Assembly (NCBI RefSeq): GCF_014237455.1
Contig: NZ_JABZFL010000051.1
Coordinates: 143,330 to 207,329, forward strand
DNA: 64,000 nt
Reading direction: 5' to 3'
From: Desulfobacula sp.
GTDB lineage: Bacteria; Desulfobacterota; Desulfobacteria; Desulfobacterales; Desulfobacteraceae
Shown in pieces: positions 1 to 8,102 of the stretch. Every line of letters starts with the position of its first letter. The stretch's first letter is position 1. Position numbers and translations under genes: made by a program. The notes beneath the pieces were generated by a model, which saw nothing but the letters and a program-made list of their open reading frames with translations, was not told the origin of the DNA and made no database searches.

Positions 1-41
1 AATGCTGTAAGGAATAATTTATTCCTTACAGCATTTTTTTG
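1..41 (+). terminator. Rho-independent terminator at the window edge
   Basis: A perfect 17-bp inverted repeat (1-17 against 19-35) runs directly into a T-tract (34-40). It probably ends a gene lying left of the window. Its T-tract abuts the regulatory repeat that begins at 37. Confidence 0.85.
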
Positions 42-110
42 GTCATTTGACCATAATTCTGCTTGACATGTTTTCTTATCAGTATTATTATTATGGTCAA
101 ATGACCAAAA
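37..110. repeat. Perfect 21-bp inverted repeat bracketing a promoter (operator pair)
   Basis: Positions 37-57 and 90-110 are exact reverse complements. Each arm is built on the dyad GGTCANNTGACC (41-52 and 95-106). The arms lie one upstream of the -35 box and one overlapping the transcription start of the promoter at 63-91, as expected for a repressor or autoregulator. The first downstream gene is a DUF134 HTH protein, so autoregulation is the simplest inference. Confidence 0.7.
63..91 (+). promoter_or_regulatory. Sigma-70-type promoter for the DUF134/DUF5320 pair
   Basis: TTGACA at 63-68, a 17-bp spacer and TATTAT at 86-91. The spacing is ideal and the first coding start is at 168. Confidence 0.7.
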
Positions 111-167
111 TAATAAATAATTACCTTCGGCTAAATGGATGGAGCAAATTTAAATAAAGGAAATAAC

Positions 168-569
168 ATGACCCGACCTAAAAGACCAAGATGTATCAGA
201 TCCCATCCGATTATCAAAGAATTCAGACCTGAGGGTGTTGAAGAAAGAGGAGAAGTCACCCTCTCCCTTGAAGAGTTTGAGGCCATCCGCCATATTGATT
301 TTGAAGGACTGGATCAGAGCCGAGCAGCAGAAATCATGAACGTATCCCGGCAAACATTTGGAAGGATTCTTAAAGCCGGCCGGTTCAACCTGTCAAACGC
401 CCTTGTGAACGCATATCGTCTCAAAGTGGAAGGCGGCTGTTATTTGATTACCGGCAATGGATCCGATTATGGACGCCATGGTCGTGGAAGGGGATATGGA
501 AGAAGAGGCAGGGGGCCGGGCACAGGCAGAGGAAAAGGCCAAGGTAACGGGCTTGATAAAGGAAAATAA
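168..569 (+). CDS. DUF134 family helix-turn-helix protein
   Basis: A 133-residue protein with the family opening TRPKRPRCIRS, an acidic segment (LSLEEFEAIRHID) and an HTH of the sigma-70 region 4 type (SRAAEIMNVSRQTFGRIL). The C-terminal ~35 residues are a Gly/Arg-rich tail (GRHGRGRGYGRRGRG). DUF134 proteins are small putative DNA-binding proteins of anaerobes, often near NifX/NafY-like or DUF5320 genes, as here. The ATG at 168 is preferred over the one at 135 because AAAGGAAATAAC lies just before it and it gives the usual family N-terminus. It probably binds the GGTCANNTGACC dyads upstream. The exact function is unknown. Confidence 0.8.
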   Translation: MTRPKRPRCIRSHPIIKEFRPEGVEERGEVTLSLEEFEAIRHIDFEGLDQSRAAEIMNVSRQTFGRILKAGRFNLSNALVNAYRLKVEGGCYLITGNGSDYGRHGRGRGYGRRGRGPGTGRGKGQGNGLDKGK

Positions 570-652
570 GTAAATCAGGATTTTTAATTATGGCAGTAAA
601 ACTATTTTACCAATATGCTGCCACAGTACTATAAACAAAAGGAGGCAAAATT

Positions 653-955
653 ATGCCAGGATTTAATCAAAGAGGCCCTATGAATGAAGGAGCCATGACA
701 GGAAGAGGAAGAGGAAACTGTACTGGTGCTGTCGATCCCGATCAGGGATTTACAGGAAGAAACGATAGAGGATACGGTATGGGAATGGGCAGACAACGCG
801 GCAGGAGAGGCTGTCAGACACCCGGCTTCGGGAAAGGCTATGGCCAAACCGAGTCTGTCAATCAGAACACATTGCAAAATAGCGTGGATATGCTGAAAGC
901 GGAACTTGCGGCAGTTAAAAAAAAGTTGCAAGACCTATCTGAATCCGGAAAATAA
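653..955 (+). CDS. DUF5320 family protein
   Basis: A 100-residue protein. Its N-terminal half is rich in Gly, Arg and Met (MPGFNQRGPMNEGAMTGRGR), the signature of the DUF5320 family found in anaerobic bacteria and archaea. The C-terminal third (NSVDMLKAELAAVKKKLQDL) should form a short coiled coil. A strong AAAGGAGGCAAAATT ribosome site precedes the ATG. It follows the DUF134 gene by 83 bp and probably shares its promoter. No biochemical role is established for this family. Confidence 0.75.
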   Translation: MPGFNQRGPMNEGAMTGRGRGNCTGAVDPDQGFTGRNDRGYGMGMGRQRGRRGCQTPGFGKGYGQTESVNQNTLQNSVDMLKAELAAVKKKLQDLSESGK

Positions 956-976
956 TTCAAGAAAAGACCATTTAAA

Positions 977-1018
977 AAGGAGCTGAATAATAAGGTGACG
1001 CTTAATAATCAGCTCCTT
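977..1018. terminator. Bidirectional terminator hairpin
   Basis: AAGGAGCTGA (977-986) pairs with TCAGCTCCTT (1009-1018), and the inner bases are also partly complementary. It sits between converging genes, DUF5320 on the plus strand and flavodoxin on the minus strand. The right side is followed by a T-rich run. Confidence 0.65.
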
Positions 1019-1027
1019 CTTCCATTT

Positions 1028-1507
1028 TTACAATTCAGTAATCATTTTCCTTAAAGCGGATAAGTCCTCTTCATTGGGATGTCCGACAGCATGAGCTGCA
1101 TCACCAATCCATACAGGGGGTTCAGGTTTTTGTTTCACTTTTTCCAATACTTTTGGATTGACCTCTCCCTGACAGGTAAAAACACCTTTTATCTTGACAT
1201 CATTTTTAAGACCAATGGCGTGATCTATTGCATTTTTAACATGGTTGGATCCTGCTGCCGCACCATGTGTCGCAAACAGGAAAAGACTATTGTCCTTTAT
1301 CACTTTTTTTGCCAAATACTCACTGATTTTCGGATCGGGTTTGCCCGCCATCAGCCAGAACCCCACTGCGGTTAAATCGTACCCTTCAGTAGAAGGCGCC
1401 TCATCAACAGGGAAGATATCCTTTTCTCCCTCCAGGCTTTCATAAATTGCTTCTGCAAGTTTTTTCGTATTTTTTGTCTGACTGGAATAAACAATCAATG
1501 ATTTCAT
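1028..1507 (-). CDS. Flavodoxin family protein
   Basis: 159 residues. The N-terminus MKSLIVYSSQTKNTKKLAEAI is a beta strand followed by the FMN phosphate-binding loop (SSQTKNTKK). The mid-protein segment LFLFATHGAAAGSNHVKNAI resembles the second flavin loop. The length is normal for a short-chain flavodoxin. It presumably carries electrons in the cytoplasm with bound FMN. It stands alone between a convergent gene and the Lol-like operon. The start is set by a GGAG run 8 bases upstream. The redox partner cannot be told. Confidence 0.85.
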   Translation of the reverse strand: MKSLIVYSSQTKNTKKLAEAIYESLEGEKDIFPVDEAPSTEGYDLTAVGFWLMAGKPDPKISEYLAKKVIKDNSLFLFATHGAAAGSNHVKNAIDHAIGLKNDVKIKGVFTCQGEVNPKVLEKVKQKPEPPVWIGDAAHAVGHPNEEDLSALRKMITEL

Positions 1508-1616
1508 TTATTTTTCTCCATTTTAGTTATTATCGTTTGGGAAAATCCCAGAAAGTATAGAGGAGCAAAATATATACCAATAATAACTTTAATCACTAAA
1601 AAACCACAAACTTTGT

Positions 1617-2945
1617 TTAAAAATAATATTGAACGGATAGGATGATCTTGGCTTTGTTTATTTTCTCACCATATTCGGTTTTGCTTTCACCTAGAAGAAA
1701 TGCAGTTTTAAATTCCAAAGTTAAGTTGGTCAGTGGAGAATACGTCATCTGGGGTGTTATGGAAGCGCTTTGATCGTTCATGTTATAAATAAAAGTGATT
1801 GCCGGCACAAAATATAAAATATCAAAGGGATCTTTTTGAGAAATTTTTAAATACAGGTAGTCTCTCATGGCAGCCTGTTGATTATAATAAGGTGAGTATG
1901 TTTTGCTCGTGGAAATTAATGTTTTGTCTGATGTATTTGAAAACTGCTCAAACCCTCTTTCAATCAATGAGAAATAATTTTCATATTCCCGGGGCGAATA
2001 TCCTTGTCCGTTCCGATAATATTCTAATATATAGGTTGTGTCTTGACTGGAAAGGTACCGCAGACCTAATAGAAAATTAAAGGCCGTGTATTCCTGCACA
2101 CTGGTATTTCCATCAGCATCAATAATATATTGATGATAGTCTTTAACCAAAGCCGCATCCCCATGAATTTCAAGCGAGGGGGTAAGATTTTTAGAAAAAT
2201 CAATCCCAACGCGGTCATCCATATTATCACTGAGTAAAAACATGAAATCAACATCCGTATCAAAGGCAAAAAAATAAAATTTCGCCCCCCAGATGAGCTC
2301 ATCTTTTGGACCTATCTCATGATTAATATCCCTGTTAACCGGCATGAAAACAGGTGTTATAGCAATTGTCTGCAAAACACCTTCCATGCTCTTGATATAA
2401 TCAGCGCTCAAGGAATAATAGCCTTCCAATGTTGCATCAGGATCATCAAGATCTTTGGGCCTGGAAAAGAATGCAGAAGGGCTGAAGGCATATCCCTTTC
2501 CCCATTTATGCACTTTTTTGCCTGCATCAAAAGCCCACGAAAAAGAAGGCTGAAAAGAGATATAAGTCTCTTCAACCTTTCTTTCAGATTCAAAATTTTC
2601 ATCGTCGTTATAATAGAAAAGGCCGTTGAAACGGCCATATAATTTAATAAAGTCCTTCTGGTACTGGCCCTCAATTGTTAAATCAAGATCTGTCTGCCAG
2701 GCTGTGTCTTCCTTTTTTTCATCCAGATATTTTTGTTTAAATAAGAGTGCGTTTCTATCAAAAAATCTTATGGTTTCTTTTATTTCAATATCAGCATTTA
2801 TCGAATATGGTTTTTTTTTAACTTCCTCAATTTTAAACTCAAGATCCAGATCAATCAGGCTGTTATCAGTATTTTGTGAAAATGCTGTTCCATAGAACAA
2901 AACTATCATAAACCAGGCGGTTAAAAGGACAAAAACATGTCTCAT
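1617..2945 (-). CDS. Putative outer-membrane beta-barrel protein
   Basis: 442 residues with a signal peptide (MRHVFVLLTAWFMIVLFYGTAFSQ), many alternating aromatic/polar strands, and a terminal aromatic motif (VQYYF) typical of the beta-signal read by the Bam machinery. No close family is recognised; it resembles the porin-like proteins often paired with LolA-like proteins. It lies 2 bp after the LolA-like gene, last in an operon with a LolDE-like ABC transporter. This suggests a chain from inner membrane through periplasm to outer membrane for a lipidic or lipoprotein cargo. Confidence 0.7.
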   Translation of the reverse strand: MRHVFVLLTAWFMIVLFYGTAFSQNTDNSLIDLDLEFKIEEVKKKPYSINADIEIKETIRFFDRNALLFKQKYLDEKKEDTAWQTDLDLTIEGQYQKDFIKLYGRFNGLFYYNDDENFESERKVEETYISFQPSFSWAFDAGKKVHKWGKGYAFSPSAFFSRPKDLDDPDATLEGYYSLSADYIKSMEGVLQTIAITPVFMPVNRDINHEIGPKDELIWGAKFYFFAFDTDVDFMFLLSDNMDDRVGIDFSKNLTPSLEIHGDAALVKDYHQYIIDADGNTSVQEYTAFNFLLGLRYLSSQDTTYILEYYRNGQGYSPREYENYFSLIERGFEQFSNTSDKTLISTSKTYSPYYNQQAAMRDYLYLKISQKDPFDILYFVPAITFIYNMNDQSASITPQMTYSPLTNLTLEFKTAFLLGESKTEYGEKINKAKIILSVQYYF

Positions 2946-2947
2946 TA

Positions 2948-3679
2948 TTATCGCAGCCCATCAATTTTATGCATATAATTCAAGCTGAATATTTCATCGG
3001 CAAGGTCTCTTTTTTTAACATTTGCAAATACAATATAAGATTTATAATCCTTATATAAAGGACTGTCAGTTTCAATAAGTGAGGGCCGGACAACGCCATT
3101 ACCAAAGTCTTTAATGTTTTTAAAATAAAGGTTTTTTATTAACATTCCTGATGCGGCATAACACTCAATCTTATAGGGAAGCAGTTTCTCAGAATCAATG
3201 GACATGGTAACAGTTTCATATGCAACATTCTTTAATTTCGCCTTTAAATAGAGTGTGTATCCGTTATCTATTGTTTCTATTTTTTCACAATTGTATTCAG
3301 CACTGTAATCCACCCGCATAATATCAGAATTATTAAAAACCCCGCCTGTTACAGATTGAAGGCTTGTTATTCTGATTGGTTTTCCAACATTTGGAATATA
3401 TAACCACATGTTGTCCCCGATACGCAGGGTACTTCTTCCCTTTTCACTGGCAGGTGAAAGGAAAACCGATGCTATTTTGTCTTTACCTTTTTTTATGGAA
3501 AACATGACAAATTCTTTTTTAGTGCCATCCGGCTCTATATTTATCAGCTTTCTGTACATTTCAAAACTTTCAGGGTTTAAATTTCGATCGACTTGTTTGA
3601 GAATTTCATTTCCATCCAGGGCAAATGCCGGTATTGCCGAAAACAGACCCAGCAAAATAATTATAAATATTTTTTTCAT
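2948..3679 (-). CDS. Outer membrane lipoprotein-sorting (LolA-like) protein
   Basis: 243 residues with a signal peptide (MKKIFIIILLGLFSAIPAFA). The body matches the LolA-like fold family that carries hydrophobic cargo in the periplasm: the segments FVMFSIKKGKDKIASVFLSPASEKGRS (split here as FVMFSIKKGK and VFLSPASEKG), WLYIPNVGKPIRI and SFEMYRKLI are typical. It is longer than classical LolA and belongs to the variant usually found beside MacB/LolE-type or RND transporters. It probably moves a lipid or lipoprotein from the FtsX-like permease encoded upstream to the barrel encoded downstream. The cargo is unknown. Confidence 0.75.
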   Translation of the reverse strand: MKKIFIIILLGLFSAIPAFALDGNEILKQVDRNLNPESFEMYRKLINIEPDGTKKEFVMFSIKKGKDKIASVFLSPASEKGRSTLRIGDNMWLYIPNVGKPIRITSLQSVTGGVFNNSDIMRVDYSAEYNCEKIETIDNGYTLYLKAKLKNVAYETVTMSIDSEKLLPYKIECYAASGMLIKNLYFKNIKDFGNGVVRPSLIETDSPLYKDYKSYIVFANVKKRDLADEIFSLNYMHKIDGLR

Positions 3680-3748
3680 TTTTTTATACCTTTCTTATGC
3701 CTGGACGAAAACCTGAAAATTGGCGGTTTTCCGTCGGCATCAATTAAG

Positions 3749-5002
3749 TTAAACATGTCCCAATGCATCAACCGGCTCCATTCTTGAGGCTTTATAGGCG
3801 GGCTGCAAACTGGCAAAAACAGAAATAAACAGAACAATGCAGGAAACCCATAAAAGCTCGGTTATATTCACTGAGGGAGCCAGTAGCAAATTATCCTGGC
3901 GGCCAAAGGCAAAGCTGATTTTATAAATATTTAATAAAAATATACCGGATAATCCAATGACATTGCCGACAATTGTACTGATAAGCCCTAATAAAAGACC
4001 TTCTGCAAGAAAAAGGCTCATGATCCTGCCGGGAGACGTCCCGATTGCCGACATGGTTCCAATTTCTCTGACACGCTCATAAACAGACATCATCATAACA
4101 TTTAGAATACTGATTAATACGATGGCAATCATGATAATTTTCATTGTAATGGTCATAAAATCTATCATTTTAGCGATATTAGAAAACGGAGAAAGCTTAT
4201 CCCATGTATGAATTTCAAATTCCGGCATTCCTTTTTTATTTATAACGCCTGCTAATTTTGAAGAGACCGCTGCATATACGTTATCAAGTTTGTCAAAATC
4301 ATGTAATCGAATGGCCACCTCAATTATTTCGGGCTTATCCATCCGCAACAGTTCCTGGGCATCTTTTATATGCATATACCCTTCTTTTCCCTGGGGGCCC
4401 AAGATACTCTCAATAATACCGGCAATGGTAAAGTTCAACCCGTTCACACTGCCGTCTTTGTTGTTTGCAACCAGAACTATTGGATCGCCGATTTTGAGTT
4501 TCATCCCTTTGGCCAGCTTTTCCGGGATAATCACCTCACCCGGATTTAACAATACCCCGGGGTCTCTATTTTTAGCAAATGTCATCCGGCTCCCCACATC
4601 CGGACAGACCAGCACTTCTTTTTCAGGGCTTATGGCATTCAATCGGATATTGGTCGTATCGGTAAAGTTGCTTAACATGGCATTGAGTTTGATTCGGGGG
4701 GCCCAGGCTGATATTTCACTATGACTTGAAAGCAATTGTTCAATTTTCTTGTATCGTTTAGTATCCAACGTCAGATTTAACGGCATGGTATCAATTGAAG
4801 AAACATATCCTTTTTTATGGATTTGCATTTGTGACAGGTTTGAATCCGTGATTTGTCCTATCATCATGGTTTTAAAAGAACCAGCAAGACCGGAAAATAA
4901 AATTACAAGCACAATACCAAGGGTAATCAAAAGAGAGGTTAACAGGGTTCTTCGTTTATATCTTAAAAGATTACGAAGCGCGATTTTAAATATTCGAGTC
5001 AT
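3749..5002 (-). CDS. ABC transporter permease (LolE/FtsX type)
   Basis: 417 residues. There is an N-terminal membrane helix after the basic segment RNLLRYKRRTLLTS, a large periplasmic domain (about 45-270), then three membrane helices including the FtsX signature region MMMSVYERVREIGTMSAIGTSPGRIMSLFLAEGLLLG. This is the MacB_PCD plus FtsX layout of LolC/LolE and MacB permeases, which act by mechanotransmission rather than translocation. One permease with one ATPase suggests a homodimer. It lies 17 bp after the ATPase gene. Confidence 0.85.
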   Translation of the reverse strand: MTRIFKIALRNLLRYKRRTLLTSLLITLGIVLVILFSGLAGSFKTMMIGQITDSNLSQMQIHKKGYVSSIDTMPLNLTLDTKRYKKIEQLLSSHSEISAWAPRIKLNAMLSNFTDTTNIRLNAISPEKEVLVCPDVGSRMTFAKNRDPGVLLNPGEVIIPEKLAKGMKLKIGDPIVLVANNKDGSVNGLNFTIAGIIESILGPQGKEGYMHIKDAQELLRMDKPEIIEVAIRLHDFDKLDNVYAAVSSKLAGVINKKGMPEFEIHTWDKLSPFSNIAKMIDFMTITMKIIMIAIVLISILNVMMMSVYERVREIGTMSAIGTSPGRIMSLFLAEGLLLGLISTIVGNVIGLSGIFLLNIYKISFAFGRQDNLLLAPSVNITELLWVSCIVLFISVFASLQPAYKASRMEPVDALGHV

Positions 5003-5019
5003 TTTATTTCTCCTTTTGC

Positions 5020-5691
5020 TTATGAAAGCTTCCCGTCAACAAGTGTATGTGTAATTTCGGCCTCTTCCATAATTCGGGGATCATGGGTGGAAAATATAAA
5101 AGTGGTTCCAAGCTTGTCTTTCATCTCCCGCATCAAACGAATCACATTGATGGAAGATGTCTTGTCAAGGTTTGCCGTGGGTTCATCAGCCATTACCAGT
5201 TTGGGTTGCGTGATCAGAGCCCTTGCCACAGCAATCCTCTGTTTTTGTCCCCCGGACAATTGATCGGGAAATTTATCTTTTTGATTCAGCATACCCACAG
5301 AATCAAGAACAGTGAGAATCATTTCTTTTCTTTTTTCCTGAGGTTCGTTTTTAATCATAACAAGAGGGTATTCTATATTCTCGTAAGCCGTCAATACCGG
5401 GAAAAGGTTGAAGGACTGGAAAATAAATCCGATTACATCTCCCCGAAATGCGGCCCGCTTTTGACGGTTAAAGCTGTCAACCTGTTTACCGTCAACAAGA
5501 ATCTTTCCCCAGGTAGGCATATCAAGACACCCAATCATATTTAACATGGTCGTCTTACCACTCCCTGACGGGCCCACAAAAGAAACAAAGGCTGATTTTT
5601 CTATGGACAGGTTAATATCACTTAAAGCCTTAACCTCAACTTCACCTGTCTGGTATATTTTTGAAACATTTTCGATTTGAACTAGAGGCAT
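5020..5691 (-). CDS. ABC transporter ATP-binding protein (LolD/MacB type)
   Basis: 223 residues. Walker A GPSGSGKTT (about 40-48), signature LSGGQKQR, Walker B LVMADEPTANLD and the H-loop STHD are all intact. DEPTANLD and the total length place it with LolD/MacB-type ATPases rather than importers. It is first in a four-gene operon followed by the permease, LolA-like protein and barrel. It powers extraction of a membrane-bound cargo from the inner membrane. Confidence 0.88.
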   Translation of the reverse strand: MPLVQIENVSKIYQTGEVEVKALSDINLSIEKSAFVSFVGPSGSGKTTMLNMIGCLDMPTWGKILVDGKQVDSFNRQKRAAFRGDVIGFIFQSFNLFPVLTAYENIEYPLVMIKNEPQEKRKEMILTVLDSVGMLNQKDKFPDQLSGGQKQRIAVARALITQPKLVMADEPTANLDKTSSINVIRLMREMKDKLGTTFIFSTHDPRIMEEAEITHTLVDGKLS

Positions 5692-6016
5692 AACCGTCTC
5701 CTTTGAAATATAAAATCCGTTATAATACCCTTTTTTCTAACTTAATTTTATGTGTTGATTAATATTTTAAACTAAAGCAAAAGATATGCCATTCAAGATA
5801 ACAATATCATAAGATATTGAAATAAAAAATAATATTTATTCTATTATAAGAAGTAAAATTTTAAATTTATAATAACTGGATACTTTCTATACAAAATTTT
5901 ATATCCATCTGTATACAAACTACCCAATCACATATGGCATTCTATAGCAAAATTATTGGAATTTCCATATATTTTTAGAGTCAAGGAAGGAGAATAATGC
6001 GGCTGTCTTGTGGAGA
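5692..6016. other. AT-rich intergenic region without a supported gene
   Basis: About 325 bases of very AT-rich sequence between the 5' end of the Lol-like operon and the 3' end of the cytochrome operon. A TATTAT-like -10 candidate for the Lol-like operon lies near 5720 on the minus strand, but no convincing -35 was found. An open frame beginning near 5997 runs antisense to the cytochrome gene and is not believed. Confidence 0.5.
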
Positions 6017-6052
6017 CCTGATATACCAGGTAAAAATTGCTGGTATATCAGG
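6017..6052 (-). terminator. 13-bp stem-loop after the multihaem cytochrome gene
   Basis: CCTGATATACCAG (6017-6029) pairs perfectly with 6040-6052 across a 10-base loop, about 30 bases after the cytochrome stop codon. There is no clear U-tract in the minus direction, so it may protect the 3' end of the mRNA as well as, or instead of, terminating it. Confidence 0.55.
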
Positions 6053-6080
6053 CTTAAGGCAAAACAAACAAATTAATTAT

Positions 6081-8102
6081 TTATTCGTGTTTTTCATATC
6101 CCATGGGCAGTTTAGTAAAACGACCGCCGTGAATAACGGGATCACCCTTATATCCCAGTTTTTTAAAATTAATATAATCGGTTTTATTGATCAAATGCTC
6201 GACATCTCTTCCTTGAGATTTCATATAGGAAAAATCTGTCCCCTTATGGGCAATATTTTTGAAATCAACATTGCGATTATCTTGATGACAACGATTACAG
6301 GTTTTATCCCCTTTAAGGCTTTCATGGCACTGGACACAGGACAAGGACATCTCCTTTGGCATTACCTCATGATCCAGACGCCAGTACATCCAGGTCTCTT
6401 TCCATTTATATGAGCCGCTGTAGTCAAGACCGACCGCATCCATACCATCCTGAAAGGCTTTCTCCCAGTCAAAGTGTTTCCAGTAGGCAGTGCTGTCTTC
6501 CTTATTGCGTGGCCAGAGATGGGGAACAAGGAAATAATCATGGTCCGCATCAACCGCCTGGATTCCACCCATCATTTTAAAGGGGGTAATTTTGGAACCC
6601 GGATCATTTATGGATCCTACCGGTTCTGTAAGGTTAATAGTATCTGCATTAATATTAACCTTGTCACCAATGAAAATGCGATTCATATAGCCTGAACTCC
6701 ATGCATAATTGGGAACTGCCGATTCTTCCCATTTAAACTCACCCTTTTTCTTGTTATAATCGGGCTTGCCGTATTTATCTTTTTTGGGCTTGCGTTTCTT
6801 ATCCCCTGCCTTGGACCAGTCCCACCATGTCTTGGTGGGTTTGCATTTTCCATAGACTGGTGCGTGACAGACATTACAGTCAAGGGTTTTGGCATGCTTG
6901 TTTAAATGGTGATCCAAAAGACTGCCGCAATAATGGGGTTCATCTGAATGACATTGCTGGCAGGTTACCTCACCCTCGGCAACCGGTACGGATGAACTTC
7001 TTCCTGCTATCTTGTGGTTCCTTGTTGTATGACATTCTGTACAGGTAAAATCATATCCCCCCATGTGAACATCACAGTTCCGGTTGGGTTCCAGCAATTG
7101 CCTTGACATATCCGCATGCTTCACCGCATCCCCGCCACCGCCATTAAAATGGCATGAACCGCAGCTGGCACGGCTTGAATGGCCTACATTTTCTGCAACC
7201 AGTTTCAGGTCAACATCTTTTTTGGGCATTCCTGCTCCCGGAGGGTCTTTCTTATACTTGCCAGTGGTATCATGGCAGACTAAACAGTCCATTTTTGTCT
7301 TATCGGTAAAATCAAAAGAATCATCTTTCCATCCATATCCTGCATGACAGCTTGTGCAACGAGCCTCGTTGCTTATGGGGCTAATTCAGTAGTTGTTCAG
7401 GGCTGTCGTGCCCTTACCGTGCATGATATCCTTTCGATGACCCGTTGTATAGGGTGATGGGCCTTTCCACAACCAGTGGGCTGTGGTCAGCATATCTTCT
7501 GCCTGGGTATCATGACACCGCAGACATTCGGCAGTCACCTGAAACACATCGGCATTATCCGGCAGTTTGACCAGCTCTTTATGATCCGGCACGTTTTGCA
7601 AATGACATCCCTTGCAATCTGTTGGACCTTTGGCTTTTTGCTGGTGGCATTCCATACACTGCTGATGGTAGGCCGCTTTAAGGCCGATTCTCTCTGGATG
7701 ATCCGGATTAAAGGAGTCCTGGTGACAGGCTGAACATCTTGTCGTTTCCAGCTCATTTTCATCTTTTGGCCGAAAATGATGGCACTTGCTACAGTCATTG
7801 GTAAGATTTGCATGCCGTTTATGGGAGAACCTGACAGGCTCGTAATGGTCTTCTCTTTTTTTAATAATGGGGCTGTCTAAAAGGAAATAGGCCTCTGTCA
7901 CATCCTTTAAAGATATGCCGGCATCCATTAAAGATATCCTTCGATGAATTTGGCTGACATCATTGTATTCTTTAATAAACGGAACTACCTGTTTTGCCCT
8001 TTCCTTTGCTTTCTCCTGATCCGGCGCTTTCCAGACCTCTGCCCCGCACAGGGCAGTCGTCAGGATCACCAGACCTGCGAAGAAAATAATCTTCTTTATC
8101 AT
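6081..8102 (-). CDS. Octahaem tetrathionate reductase-type multihaem cytochrome c, probable selenoprotein (TGA at 7386-7388)
   Basis: A single 673-residue reading frame interrupted only by an in-frame TGA at 7386-7388. The N-terminal part has a signal peptide (MIKKIIFFAGLVILTTALCG) and five CxxCH haem motifs (CSKCH, CSACH, CMECH, CKGCH, CLRCH). The part after the TGA resumes in frame with ISPISNEARCTSCHAGYGW and has eight more (CTSCH, CLVCH, CGSCH, CTECH, CQQCH, CNVCH, CVQCH, CNRCH). The core resembles the octahaem tetrathionate reductase (OTR) family; the extra haems sit in a cytochrome c3/c7-like N-terminal domain. In OTR-family proteins, as I recall them, the TGA position (NNY-x-I before CTSCH) is a conserved Cys near the active haem, so selenocysteine is the natural reading. 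A separate start at the Met encoded at 7292 would lose a haem motif and have no signal peptide. A nonsense mutation is the alternative. The gene overlaps the NrfD gene by 4 bp. Confidence 0.8.
7356..7372 (-). promoter_or_regulatory. SECIS-like hairpin just downstream of the in-frame TGA
   Basis: On the coding (minus) strand, 13 bases after the TGA, GCAACG pairs with CGTTGC around the loop AGGCT. A further A-U pair would leave a GGC loop. Bacterial SECIS elements are small stem-loops roughly 16-37 bases after UGA with G or GG at the start of the apical loop; this fits in both distance and loop content. A mutated TGC/TGT codon would not need such a hairpin, although the region also encodes a haem motif. 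Confidence 0.6.

Noticed and set aside
4290..4724. A 144-residue plus-strand frame inside the ABC permease gene
   Set aside because: It is antisense to a clear FtsX-type permease and has no family features.
6081..7292. A separate 403-residue cytochrome starting at the Met encoded at 7292
   Set aside because: The frame upstream encodes a haem motif (CTSCH) and continues to the TGA at 7386; the separate protein would lose this and have no signal peptide. Readthrough of the TGA is the better explanation.
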